Origin: Caproicibacter sp047777415
GTDB taxonomy: Bacteria; Bacillota; Clostridia; Oscillospirales; Acutalibacteraceae
Direction: 5' to 3'
NCBI GenBank assembly: GCA_047777415.1
Contig: JBKEEO010000002.1
Coordinates: 496,001 to 560,000, forward strand
DNA: 64,000 bases
The position numbers and the translations under genes were made by a program. The notes beneath the pieces are model-generated. The model had not been told where the DNA came from. It saw nothing but the letters and a program-made list of their open reading frames with translations, and did no database searches. Shown here piece after piece: positions 38,701-46,744 of the stretch (position 1 is the stretch's first letter; the number at the start of each line of letters is the position of its first letter).

Positions 38701-40788
38701 TTAGATTTTTTTTGCATTCTTCTGCTCAACGCAGCTTTTAGCGTATTGCTGAGCCAATTTCATTAGCTCATCTTGACAGCTCAGCGGTATTTTTCCTCTG
38801 CGGTCAACCCTGCTATACGTTCCATCTGAGGTCATTTCCCTTGCATTCTGGTTATCCTTCAATAGTAGGTCTATGATACGAATCACTCTGTCTCGCAGAA
38901 ATGTGTCTTCTACGGGAAAAACGAGTTCTACCCGTCGATCTAGGTTGCGCGGCATCCAATCAGCACTTCCTAAAAACACCTTGGGATTTCCGGCATTTTC
39001 AAATATGAAAATTCGGCTATGTTCCAAAAAACGCCCCACAATGCTTCGAACAGATATATTCTCACTGAATCCTTCTTTATGTGGTACAAGGCAGCAAATA
39101 CCACGCACAATCAAGCGAATGGGCACTCCTGCTGCAGAGGCTTTGTAAAGTAGCCGAATGATTTTAGGGTCAACAAGCGAATTTACTTTGACAGTAATTC
39201 CGCAGGGCAGGGATTTTTTTGCATACTCCATTTCTTTCTGTATCATTTCCATAAAAAAACTACGCAGTCCATTCGGAGCTACCAAAAAACGATTGTATTC
39301 TGGGGGGCGGGAATACCCGGTCAAAACATTGAATAGGGAAGAAGCATCGACTCCATAGGGTTCCCGGCAGGTAAATAATCCAATATCTGTGTAGACTTTT
39401 GCTGTGGAATCATTGTAATTACCGGTTGCTATATGAACATAACGCCGAATACCGTCTTCATCGCGCCGAACCACTAAAAGTATTTTGCAATGTGTTTTTA
39501 ATCCTACCAAGCCATAGATTACATGGCATCCCGCCTCTTCCAATTTTTTTGCCCACATCACATTATTTTCTTCATCAAACCTTGCTTTTAATTCAACCAG
39601 CACAGTGACCTGCTTTCCATTTTCAGCGGCATGAATGAGCGCCGCAATAATTGGGGAGTGACCGCTGACACGATAAAGCGTTTGTTTAATGGCTAGCACA
39701 TTTTTATCCTCTGCGGCTGTCCGCACAAAATCGATAACCGTTTCAAAGCTTTCATATGGGTGGTGAACCATTCGGTCACGCTCTCGGATTGCTTTAAAAA
39801 TATCATTGCAGTTTACAAAATCGCCTGGTGGATAAGCTGGGCATAGCGGTTGGTAGCATAATTGTCTGTATTTTGGCAAGGAGGCGAAGGACGAGCAAAA
39901 AGTTAGGTCTAACGGGCCTGGAATCTCATAGATTTGATGGTCTTCTATTTCAAGCATATCTTTTAAGAACAGCTCGGTTTCACGGTCATGTTCTTTAGAA
40001 AGTTCCAGGCGTACCGGCTTTCCACGTTTACGCTTTTTGATAAACTTTTGCACTTCATCTAGCAAATCCCTCGTGTCTTCATCAATATCCAGATCGGAGC
40101 TCCTTGTAATCCGAAAGGTACAGGATGACCGAATCTCATTGAGTTCAAACAGTTCTCCCAGTTTATGAATAATAACATTTTCCAGCAAAATGTAGTCATT
40201 TCCGCTTTTGGATGGAACACTTAAAAAACGCGGCAGTATGCTGGGAACTTGTACAACGGCAAAATAGGATTCGCTTGTACCTTTTAAACGAACAGCTATG
40301 TTTAAACTGCGATTGGATAATAGCGGGAATGGGCGGCTTCGGTCCACTGCCAATGGAGTAAGAACGGGAAACAAAATTCGGTCGAAATACTCTGAAACGT
40401 ATTGTTCTTGGTCTTCATTTAGTTCGCTCGGTTTGAGAAAACGAATTCCCTGTTTCTTTAGAATAGGCAAGATAGAGCGACTGTAGCACGAATACTGTTT
40501 TTCCACAAAACCATGAATTTTTTGAGTGAGAATCCGAAGAAGCTCTTCAGAAGATAGACCGGAAAGATCCTGGACGAAATACCGGGAATCAACTTGGTCT
40601 TCCACACCTGCAACACGCACCATAAAAAATTCATCAAGGTTGGAGGCAGTAATCCCTAAAAAGCGCATCCGCTCCATAATTGGATTTTCTTTTCGAAACG
40701 CTTCTTCTAAAACTCTGTAATTAAAATCCACCCAGCTTATTTCCCTGTTGATGTAAGGCATGGAAAATTTTTCGTTCAATTTTTTCAC
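38701..40788 (-). CDS. ppk: Polyphosphate kinase 1
   Basis: Ppk1 makes polyphosphate from ATP at the membrane. The N-terminal NREISWVDFNYRVLEEA, the head domain, and the two phospholipase-D-like catalytic domains are present. The phosphorylated histidine is in GLKTHCKILLVVRR near residue 428 and the second histidine in FLEHSRIFIFENAG near 584. At 695 residues it is complete. I kept the GTG start (AAAGGA lies close upstream), though ATG at MPYINRE is possible. It starts eight bases after ppx and is followed by pfkA, so polyphosphate making and breaking are co-transcribed with glycolysis. Confidence 0.94.
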   Translation of the reverse strand: MKKLNEKFSMPYINREISWVDFNYRVLEEAFRKENPIMERMRFLGITASNLDEFFMVRVAGVEDQVDSRYFVQDLSGLSSEELLRILTQKIHGFVEKQYSCYSRSILPILKKQGIRFLKPSELNEDQEQYVSEYFDRILFPVLTPLAVDRSRPFPLLSNRSLNIAVRLKGTSESYFAVVQVPSILPRFLSVPSKSGNDYILLENVIIHKLGELFELNEIRSSCTFRITRSSDLDIDEDTRDLLDEVQKFIKKRKRGKPVRLELSKEHDRETELFLKDMLEIEDHQIYEIPGPLDLTFCSSFASLPKYRQLCYQPLCPAYPPGDFVNCNDIFKAIRERDRMVHHPYESFETVIDFVRTAAEDKNVLAIKQTLYRVSGHSPIIAALIHAAENGKQVTVLVELKARFDEENNVMWAKKLEEAGCHVIYGLVGLKTHCKILLVVRRDEDGIRRYVHIATGNYNDSTAKVYTDIGLFTCREPYGVDASSLFNVLTGYSRPPEYNRFLVAPNGLRSFFMEMIQKEMEYAKKSLPCGITVKVNSLVDPKIIRLLYKASAAGVPIRLIVRGICCLVPHKEGFSENISVRSIVGRFLEHSRIFIFENAGNPKVFLGSADWMPRNLDRRVELVFPVEDTFLRDRVIRIIDLLLKDNQNAREMTSDGTYSRVDRRGKIPLSCQDELMKLAQQYAKSCVEQKNAKKI

Positions 40789-40795
40789 AATCCTT

Positions 40796-42349
40796 TTACA
40801 AAAGGTTAGATTTTAAAATCAATTCAGTTTGAAAACCAAATACCTCTTCAAAATATGGCGCACATTGTGCAAATGCCCATTGCTCCAAATATACATTCGT
40901 GTCACATTGAGCTGAAATAGTTAAGTGGTTATTTTCGAATCTTACCTTGATATTGGAGAGTTTTTGCTTTTGAGATTTGTCAAGCGCGTTTGCCAGACGA
41001 AATATCGCTACCAATTTAGAAACAATTAGCCTATTCTTATCGCTTAGCGAGGCAAAAGAAGTATTTTGGGGATTTGGCACGTCGTATTCGTTGTGACGAG
41101 CCACAAAGGCCGTGAGCAGTATTTCTTCGTTAGTTAGACCATAGATATCCGTATCTTTGATAATGTCAAACGTGCTTTGGAGATGCTGTTTTGCAGTGAC
41201 ATAATGTCCGCATTCATGCAGAATAGCTGCAAGTTCAAGCAATAGCCTTTCGTTGCAGTCTAGACCGTGAACCTTTTTCATTTTGTCAAAAATTTTGCAG
41301 GAAAACTCTCGGACACATTCTGTGTGAGCACGATTGCAACAATAATAATCAGCAATTCTTCTGGCACATGCGGTTGCGCTGGTGCGTACGTGTTGCTGAT
41401 ACTGCTCACGGCTTTTGGGAATTAACATTTGACAAATCAGTGCGTCCCACAAATCCACATTTGGGGTTAGAATCGTTGCTGATGTAGTGTATTCCAGTAG
41501 TTTGATTGCAATTGCCATAGAAGAATATAACAGTTCAGCGGTTTCTTCGGATAAATTATATTTTTGACTGATTTGATTCTGCGGCATATTTCGTATTTCC
41601 TCATAGCAAGTATGCAGACGCAAAGCTTCAAGTTCGTATATACCGTCTGTCAAATCCAATGCACAGATTTTTCCTATCAGCCGAACTCCGTTTCCTGTTA
41701 AAATGAGATGATTTGCCTTGCCGCTCCCCAGTGAAATATTGATATGCCATAAAATAGAGCTTATATATTCCTCTATCACTGTGTCAAAATTCTCAGTGAT
41801 AGTTTGAATATGATCCAGCATGTCATGTATCCTTAATGACCCTATTGGAATATTCTGTGAATGAATTATCTCCTTCCCATCATATACAGCAAGACCAATA
41901 CTTCCGGCACCAATATAGCAAATCAAGGCGCTGTCATTTTTTATTTGTTCCATTTTGCCAAGATGATTTAAAATTTCCCAGTAAATCAGAGATTTTTCCT
42001 GGTTGTCTTCCAAAACTGTAACAGGAATTCCATTTTGAATTTTAAGCTGATCCATAATAAACGAACGATTCTCCGCTTCCCGTAAAGCAGTAGTAGCCAC
42101 TGTTTTGACGTCTTTTACTGCATAATCAGCCAGTACTTCTTGATATCCATGAAGATGGGAAGAAAGTTCTCGAAGGCTTTTAAAACTGATTTTTCCGTCC
42201 TTGAATACTTCATGACCGAGCTGCATTGGATATTCGAGAATATCAATATCGGAAATTTCCCCCTTCTTCAGCTGAGCAATCTTTATTTTAAGTGCATTGG
42301 AATCAATATGAATTACGGCCGCCAATCGGTGAGTCTTTTTACTGTTCAA
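40796..42349 (-). CDS. ppx: Ppx/GppA family phosphatase (exopolyphosphatase)
   Basis: The protein joins an actin-like Ppx/GppA ATPase fold (AVIHIDSNALKIKI, TVATTALREAENR, ALICYIGAGSIGLAVYDG) to a C-terminal HD-like domain (LLELAAILHECGHYVTAKQH). The family degrades polyphosphate or pppGpp. I chose a TTG start because GGAGGT lies six bases upstream, giving 517 residues, normal for the family; the frame is open 210 bases further but that part has no family similarity. Some motif positions differ from the textbook form (GAGSIG where DIGGGS is usual), so the exact substrate is uncertain. First gene of ppx-ppk-pfkA, divergent from capA. Confidence 0.85.
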   Translation of the reverse strand: MNSKKTHRLAAVIHIDSNALKIKIAQLKKGEISDIDILEYPMQLGHEVFKDGKISFKSLRELSSHLHGYQEVLADYAVKDVKTVATTALREAENRSFIMDQLKIQNGIPVTVLEDNQEKSLIYWEILNHLGKMEQIKNDSALICYIGAGSIGLAVYDGKEIIHSQNIPIGSLRIHDMLDHIQTITENFDTVIEEYISSILWHINISLGSGKANHLILTGNGVRLIGKICALDLTDGIYELEALRLHTCYEEIRNMPQNQISQKYNLSEETAELLYSSMAIAIKLLEYTTSATILTPNVDLWDALICQMLIPKSREQYQQHVRTSATACARRIADYYCCNRAHTECVREFSCKIFDKMKKVHGLDCNERLLLELAAILHECGHYVTAKQHLQSTFDIIKDTDIYGLTNEEILLTAFVARHNEYDVPNPQNTSFASLSDKNRLIVSKLVAIFRLANALDKSQKQKLSNIKVRFENNHLTISAQCDTNVYLEQWAFAQCAPYFEEVFGFQTELILKSNLL

Positions 42350-42519
42350 AAAGATACCTCCGTTTGCAGAGTCAGTAATCAAAATTATGAAAATTACATT
42401 GAGTTTTAAAGGATCATCAGGAGATTGTTGGTACAAAGTATGGTTTTGACTGTCTGAGTATGATATACTGTTATCATTCCCTAGGCAAACAAAAAAACAC
42501 AGGAAGGTCAACGGTATAT

Positions 42520-43764
42520 ATGAGAAAAGGAAAACCATCAGCCGTTCGGAAAACGGCAATTATTTCAGGTATTGTTATATTGTGTGCTGCGTTAGCTGCC
42601 GCGGCTGCGCTGTATTTCGAAAAACTTCCAAATTTGAATCAAGAAAAGTCGTCATCTACTGTTACACAGTCTTCCTCTTCCCAGACATCTTCCGCAGTAT
42701 CTTCTTCGAAACCGGTTCCGGAGCCAGTATCTATTACTATTTTAGGTGCGGGAGACGATTTAATTCATAGTACACTGTACAATCGAGCCAAAAAATTGGC
42801 GGATGGAGATGGATATAATTTTGACCCAATGTATGAACGGGTAAAAAGCCGAATTCAAAGCGCGGATATTGCTGTGATTAATCAGGAAACTGTATTAGCA
42901 TCAGAAGTAGCACCAATCTCCGGCTACCCATTGTTTAATTCTCCTACCGAAGTGGGGGGCGAGTTGGTGGAGTTGGGGTTTGATGTCATTAACCATGCCA
43001 ATAATCATCTTCTTGATATGGGGGAAAAAGGCATCAAAGCTACGCTAGATTACTGGGATACTCAGCCGGTCACGGTCATCGGTGCGTACCGAAACAAAGA
43101 GGATTTGGAGAATATCAGGATTGTGGAAGCCAAAGGCATCAAAACTGCTCATATAGGTATAACTGAGATGACGAACGGTTTATACCTGCCAAGTGGTTCG
43201 GATTACCAAATCATTTATGCCAGTGATACAGATTTAATCAAAAGCCTTATTCAGAAAGCGAAAAGTATGGCGGATGTTGTTGTTGTTTCCGTTCATTGGG
43301 GAAACGAGGATACGTATACTTTGACAGAGAATCAAAAGACACTGGCACAGGAAATGGTTGACTGGGGAGCGGACATCATTTTTGGCAACCACCCGCATGT
43401 TGTGCAGGAACTTACGTTGCTTACGCGAAGTTCTGACGGGGCGAAATGCCCGGTGATTTATGCTTTGGGAAACTTTATTTCCGGTCAGCTTTACGGAAGA
43501 AACATGATCAGCGGTCTATTAACTGTTACGATGACAAAAGACTTTGAAACGGGAAAAACAACATTTTCCGGAATGAAGTTTGACCCAATTGTTACACATT
43601 ATGAAGCAGGATTTAACAATCTTTCCATTTATCCGTTGAGCGAATATTCACAGGAGCTTGCAAGTAAACATGGGGTCCGAAAAAGAACCCCGGAATTTAG
43701 TATGGAGTATATTCAGAATGTTATTGATAAAAACATTCCTAAAGAATATCAAGCTGTGTCTTGA
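42520..43764 (+). CDS. CapA-family metallophosphatase-fold protein, membrane-anchored
   Basis: A short basic start and one membrane segment (about residues 12-32) are followed by a Ser/Thr-rich linker (residues 40-65) and a PGA_cap/CapA domain outside the cell: ILGAGDDLIHSTLY near 75, DIAVINQETVL near 117, VINHANNHLLDMG near 160, VVVSVHWGNED and FGNHPHVVQE. CapA proteins act in poly-gamma-glutamate export, but many lone homologues have unknown roles, and no capB/capC lies here. The ATG was chosen for the membrane-protein start; its SD (GGAAGG, 12 bases away) is poorly spaced. Its stop codon is inside the -35 box of the next promoter. Confidence 0.82.
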   Translation: MRKGKPSAVRKTAIISGIVILCAALAAAAALYFEKLPNLNQEKSSSTVTQSSSSQTSSAVSSSKPVPEPVSITILGAGDDLIHSTLYNRAKKLADGDGYNFDPMYERVKSRIQSADIAVINQETVLASEVAPISGYPLFNSPTEVGGELVELGFDVINHANNHLLDMGEKGIKATLDYWDTQPVTVIGAYRNKEDLENIRIVEAKGIKTAHIGITEMTNGLYLPSGSDYQIIYASDTDLIKSLIQKAKSMADVVVVSVHWGNEDTYTLTENQKTLAQEMVDWGADIIFGNHPHVVQELTLLTRSSDGAKCPVIYALGNFISGQLYGRNMISGLLTVTMTKDFETGKTTFSGMKFDPIVTHYEAGFNNLSIYPLSEYSQELASKHGVRKRTPEFSMEYIQNVIDKNIPKEYQAVS

Positions 43765-43790
43765 CAGCAGATTCATACTGGTGTTATACT
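43761..43790 (+). promoter_or_regulatory. SigA promoter of the ribU leader
   Basis: Perfect TTGACA, an 18-base spacer and TATACT; the -35 box contains the capA stop codon. Confidence 0.85.
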
Positions 43791-43810
43791 ATTAACAAAT
43801 AAATATGTTC

Positions 43811-43932
43811 TCTTCGGGGCGGGGTGCAATTCCCCACCGGCGGTAAAGCGGCGAAAGCCGACAAGCCCGCGAGCGGAAACGCAGATTTTGGTTCGATTCC
43901 AAAGCCGACGGTATAGTCCGGATGAAAGAAGA
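43811..43932 (+). promoter_or_regulatory. FMN riboswitch 1 (RFN element)
   Basis: All conserved RFN blocks are present: TCTTCGGGGCGGGGTG, CCCCACCGGCGGT, AAGCCCGCGAGC, and GCCGACGGTATAGTCCGGAT. P1 is TCTTC/GAAGA. It is followed by AACGTAA/TTACGTT arms and a terminator, so it should stop transcription when FMN is bound. Confidence 0.96.
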
Positions 43933-43966
43933 AAACGTAAGATATTAAAATTACGTTGTGATTTCG

Positions 43967-43991
43967 TCCCGCAGTTATTGCGGGATTTTTT
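43967..43991 (+). terminator. Terminator of FMN riboswitch 1
   Basis: TCCCGCA and TGCGGGA arms followed by TTTTTTCTGTC form the expression platform of the first FMN riboswitch. Confidence 0.8.
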
Positions 43992-44031
43992 CTGTCTTTA
44001 TACTTATTTGTGCAAGCAAAAGGGAGGTTAT

Positions 44032-44052
44032 ATGCATTCATTAGCAAATTAA
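44032..44052 (+). other. Six-codon ORF (MHSLAN) between the two FMN riboswitches
   Basis: AAGGGAGG stands six bases before an ATG followed by five sense codons and a stop. The SD is strong and correctly spaced. It may be a leader peptide or the stub of a gene once controlled by the first riboswitch. Confidence 0.35.
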
Positions 44053-44072
44053 TTGTTCCGTCTAACAAATAT

Positions 44073-44205
44073 TTTTCAGGGCGGGGTGAGAGTCCCCACC
44101 GGCGGTAAAACGGCAAAAAGCCGGCAAGCCCGCGAGCGGAAAGTCAACCGCAGATTTCGGTTCGATTCCGAAGCCGACGGTATAGTCCGGATGAAAGAAA
44201 AGGAG
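44073..44205 (+). promoter_or_regulatory. FMN riboswitch 2 (RFN element), translational type
   Basis: A second full RFN element shows CAGGGCGGGGTGAGAGTCCC, CACCGGCGGTAAAACGG, AAGCCCGCGAGCGG and GCCGACGGTATAGTCCGGAT. P1 is TTTTC/GAAAA, and its 3' arm merges with AAAGGAG, the ribU SD. Ligand binding should therefore hide the SD. No terminator lies between it and ribU. Confidence 0.95.
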
Positions 44206-44213
44206 ATATCAGT

Positions 44214-44849
44214 ATGAATTACGAAAAAGTAAGCAACAAACGTCAAGGTTTTCAATTGGATGCAAGGATGATTGCACAAGTCGGCATCCTTGGAGGAATT
44301 GCTTCTCTGTTGATGATGTTTGAATTTCCCTTATGGTTTGCACCGGGATTTTATCAGTTGGATTTTAGTGAAATTCCTGTTCTGATTGGCGGATTTGCCA
44401 TGGGGCCTGTGGCCGGTGTTTTAATAGAACTCATTAAGGTAGTTTTATATATGCTGATTCATGGAAGTTCCACTGCGGGTGTCGGTGATCTTGCAAATTT
44501 CCTCATTGGTTGTTCCATGGTTATTCCTGCTGCGATGATTTACAAAGCTCATAAATCTAGAAAAAATGCAATCATCGGTCTTGTGGTTGGCACTTTGGCA
44601 ATGGTTTTGGTGGGCAGCGCGATGAACGCTTATGTACTTCTTCCCGTTTATGCAAAGGTGTTTCATGTGTCTATGGACACGTTAATCAGCATGGGCAACG
44701 TGGTTAATCCGTCTATTAAAAGTCTTGAGACATTTATTATACTGGCTGTGGCACCGTTCAATCTGTTTAAAGGAGTAACCGTTTCAAGTCTGGTCATGCT
44801 GTTGTATAAAAGAGTTAGCCCCATTCTGCATGGAGCCTTGGGAAAATAA
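44214..44849 (+). CDS. ribU: Riboflavin ECF transporter substrate-binding protein RibU
   Basis: RibU is the membrane S component that binds riboflavin for import through an ECF module. About six hydrophobic segments span the 211 residues. The first region (VGILGGIASLLMMFEFPL), then LDFSEIPVLIGGFAMGPVAGV and VGDLANFLIGCS are typical of RibU. The energy-coupling genes are not in this window. AAAGGAG precedes the ATG and overlaps the base of the second FMN riboswitch. Two FMN riboswitches in the leader mean double control by the end product of the imported vitamin. Confidence 0.92.
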   Translation: MNYEKVSNKRQGFQLDARMIAQVGILGGIASLLMMFEFPLWFAPGFYQLDFSEIPVLIGGFAMGPVAGVLIELIKVVLYMLIHGSSTAGVGDLANFLIGCSMVIPAAMIYKAHKSRKNAIIGLVVGTLAMVLVGSAMNAYVLLPVYAKVFHVSMDTLISMGNVVNPSIKSLETFIILAVAPFNLFKGVTVSSLVMLLYKRVSPILHGALGK

Positions 44850-44875
44850 ACCAGTTGCGTTGTATTGAAAATCAC

Positions 44876-44904
44876 TTTACAAATTTATCAGTCTATGATA
44901 ATAT
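44876..44904 (+). promoter_or_regulatory. SigA promoter of the metK leader
   Basis: TTTACA, a 17-base spacer and TAATAT lie 24 bases before the SAM riboswitch. Confidence 0.75.
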
Positions 44905-44928
44905 TTATATGAGATAATTGAATAAGCC

Positions 44929-45026
44929 CTTATCAAGAGTGACGGAGGGAACAGGCCCTATGATGTCCGGCAACCTGCTTTGATAAAAGTAAGGTGCCAA
45001 ATCCTGCGGGAAAGCCGAAAGATGAG
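44929..45026 (+). promoter_or_regulatory. SAM-I riboswitch (S-box)
   Basis: P1 pairs CTTATC with GATGAG. Conserved S-box blocks AGAGTGACGGAGGGA, GGCCCTATGATGTCCGGCAA, CC and AAGGTGCCAAATCC are present. High SAM should favour the terminator that follows and switch metK off. Confidence 0.96.
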
Positions 45027-45036
45027 GTTAATTCAT

Positions 45037-45068
45037 ACCGTCCGGTTTTCCGGACGGTTTTTATTTTT
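45037..45068 (+). terminator. SAM riboswitch terminator
   Basis: CCGTCCGG and CCGGACGG arms with a four-base loop, followed by TTTTTATTTTT. Confidence 0.92.
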
Positions 45069-45112
45069 CCTCGCCGAAGGACGGGAGAAGGAAAGTCAGG
45101 AGGATACTAATT

Positions 45113-46297
45113 ATGTCAAAACATTTTTTTACTTCCGAGTCCGTAACGGAAGGACATCCCGATAAAGTTTGCGACCAGATAGCGGATGCCGTATTGGATG
45201 CAATCATTGCACAGGACCCTGCTGCACATGTAGCTTGCGAGGTCACAGCAACAACGGGGATCATCCATGTGATGGGTGAAATTTCTACAACCTGTTATGT
45301 GGATATTGCTTCCATTGCGCGTGACGTGGTAAAAGATATTGGTTACAACAATCCGGATTGTGGCTTTGATGGGAATACTTGCGGCGTTATCACTTCCATC
45401 GATGTGCAGTCACCCGATATTGCTATGGGAGTAGACCGTTCTCTGGAAGCTAAAAATGGTGCATCGGATGAAGATGATCTCATTGGGGCAGGGGATCAGG
45501 GAATCATGTTCGGATACGCTTGCAATGAAACGCCGGAGCTGATGCCGTTGCCGATTTCATTGGCTCACAAATTGTCCAGACGTTTGGCGGAGGTGCGTAA
45601 AACAGGTCTGATTCCTTACCTAAGACCGGATGGGAAAACGCAGGTCACAGTGGAATACGATGAAAACAGACCGGTTCGTGTAGATACTGTGGTGGTGTCG
45701 GCGCAGCACAGTCCGGATGTCACTTTGGAGCAAATTCGCAGCGATGTTTTAAAACATGTGATTGAGGCTGTTATTCCGAATAAATGGCTGGACGAAAAGA
45801 CAAAATACTATGTCAATCCAACCGGACGGTTTGTAATCGGCGGGCCTGTTGGAGACAGTGGACTGACGGGACGCAAAATCATTGTAGATACTTATGGTGG
45901 ATATGCGCGACACGGAGGAGGAGCTTTCTCGGGGAAGGATCCCACTAAAGTCGACCGGTCCGCGTCGTATGCAGCACGTTATGTTGCTAAAAATATTGTG
46001 GCTGCCGGCATTGCCGAAAAATGTGAAGTACAGCTGGCTTACGCAATTGGTGTCGCAAGACCGGTTTCCATTCGGGTGGATACCTTTGGTACATCTGAGT
46101 TTTCGGGAGAAGAACTGTCTGCTGCGGTTGCAAAAACTTTTGACTTGCGCCCGGGAGCAATTATTCGCAAACTAAACCTTCGCCGTCCGATTTATCGATC
46201 TATTTCGAACTACGGGCATATGGGAAGGGAAGACCTTGGCTTGACATGGGAAAAATGTGATCGTGTCGATGCTTTAAAGGCTGCACTGAAAAAATAG
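45113..46297 (+). CDS. metK: S-adenosylmethionine synthetase
   Basis: MetK makes S-adenosylmethionine from methionine and ATP. Start FTSESVTEGHPDKVCDQIAD, the GAGDQGIMFGYA signature near residue 120, and the P-loop-like GGGAFSGKDPTKVDRSA near 268 are all present. Length is 394 residues. A GGAGG precedes the ATG. It is controlled by the SAM riboswitch directly upstream, so its product limits its own synthesis. A terminator-like hairpin follows, overlapping the start region of the next gene. Confidence 0.97.
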   Translation: MSKHFFTSESVTEGHPDKVCDQIADAVLDAIIAQDPAAHVACEVTATTGIIHVMGEISTTCYVDIASIARDVVKDIGYNNPDCGFDGNTCGVITSIDVQSPDIAMGVDRSLEAKNGASDEDDLIGAGDQGIMFGYACNETPELMPLPISLAHKLSRRLAEVRKTGLIPYLRPDGKTQVTVEYDENRPVRVDTVVVSAQHSPDVTLEQIRSDVLKHVIEAVIPNKWLDEKTKYYVNPTGRFVIGGPVGDSGLTGRKIIVDTYGGYARHGGGAFSGKDPTKVDRSASYAARYVAKNIVAAGIAEKCEVQLAYAIGVARPVSIRVDTFGTSEFSGEELSAAVAKTFDLRPGAIIRKLNLRRPIYRSISNYGHMGREDLGLTWEKCDRVDALKAALKK

Positions 46298-46309
46298 TCA
46301 ATCAAAATT

Positions 46310-46345
46310 CCACTCTGACACATAGAATGTGTTGGGGTGGTTTTT
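46310..46345 (+). terminator. metK terminator overlapping the next gene's SD
   Basis: CCACTCTGACACA pairs with TGTGTTGGGGTGG over 13 pairs, some G-T, around a TAGAA loop, followed by TTTTT. The 3' arm contains GGGGTGG, the SD of the downstream gene, whose ATG follows the T run directly. Confidence 0.65.
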
Positions 46346-46681
46346 ATGTTTGAAATTATCATGAAAGTAATTTTTGTATTGTTTGCCATTTATGGTATTG
46401 TTGATTCGTTCCGTTTATTCTTGTTTTGGCTTCTAAAAACACAAAAACCGGGGAAATTTTATCTGGTTATTCCAATGACTGGGCATGACGAAGAAGCAGA
46501 GCTGATTTTGAGAAGTGCTTATGAACGTGTCCAATGGTTACCGGACCGCAAAGCAGAAGTCCTAGTGGTGGACTGTGGTATGGACGATGAAACTAGGCGG
46601 ATTTGCGAACTCACCGCTTTCGATTTTCCGGAGATACAGCTTTGCTTTCCGGAAGAGATTGAGAAAATTTTCTGCTGCTAA
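46346..46681 (+). CDS. Small membrane-anchored protein of unknown function
   Basis: I do not recognise a named family. The 111-residue protein starts with one membrane segment (about residues 5-28, IIMKVIFVLFAIYGIVDSF). A soluble part follows with FYLVIPMTGHDEEAELILRS and VLVVDCGMDDETRRICE. The pattern of a beta strand ending in DCG and the spacing faintly recall the start of a glycosyltransferase-A fold, but the rest of such a domain is absent. Clusters of charged residues and a CC end are notable. The SD lies inside a terminator-like hairpin after metK. An in-frame GTG nine bases upstream is an alternative start. recD2 follows after 63 bases. Confidence 0.6.
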   Translation: MFEIIMKVIFVLFAIYGIVDSFRLFLFWLLKTQKPGKFYLVIPMTGHDEEAELILRSAYERVQWLPDRKAEVLVVDCGMDDETRRICELTAFDFPEIQLCFPEEIEKIFCC

Positions 46682-46744
46682 TTTGCAAATACATAAAGAA
46701 TCATTTATACTAAAATTATCTTGTTGGGAATAAGAGGGAACTCC

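Noticed and set aside
42350..42559. An N-terminal extension of Ppx with hydrophobic segments
   Set aside because: The TTG with GGAGGT gives the normal family length; the upstream part would overlap the capA start on the other strand and shows no family similarity.
43811..44205. The two FMN riboswitches as an assembly duplication
   Set aside because: They differ in the variable stems, P1 sequences and downstream platforms, so they are two diverged elements.
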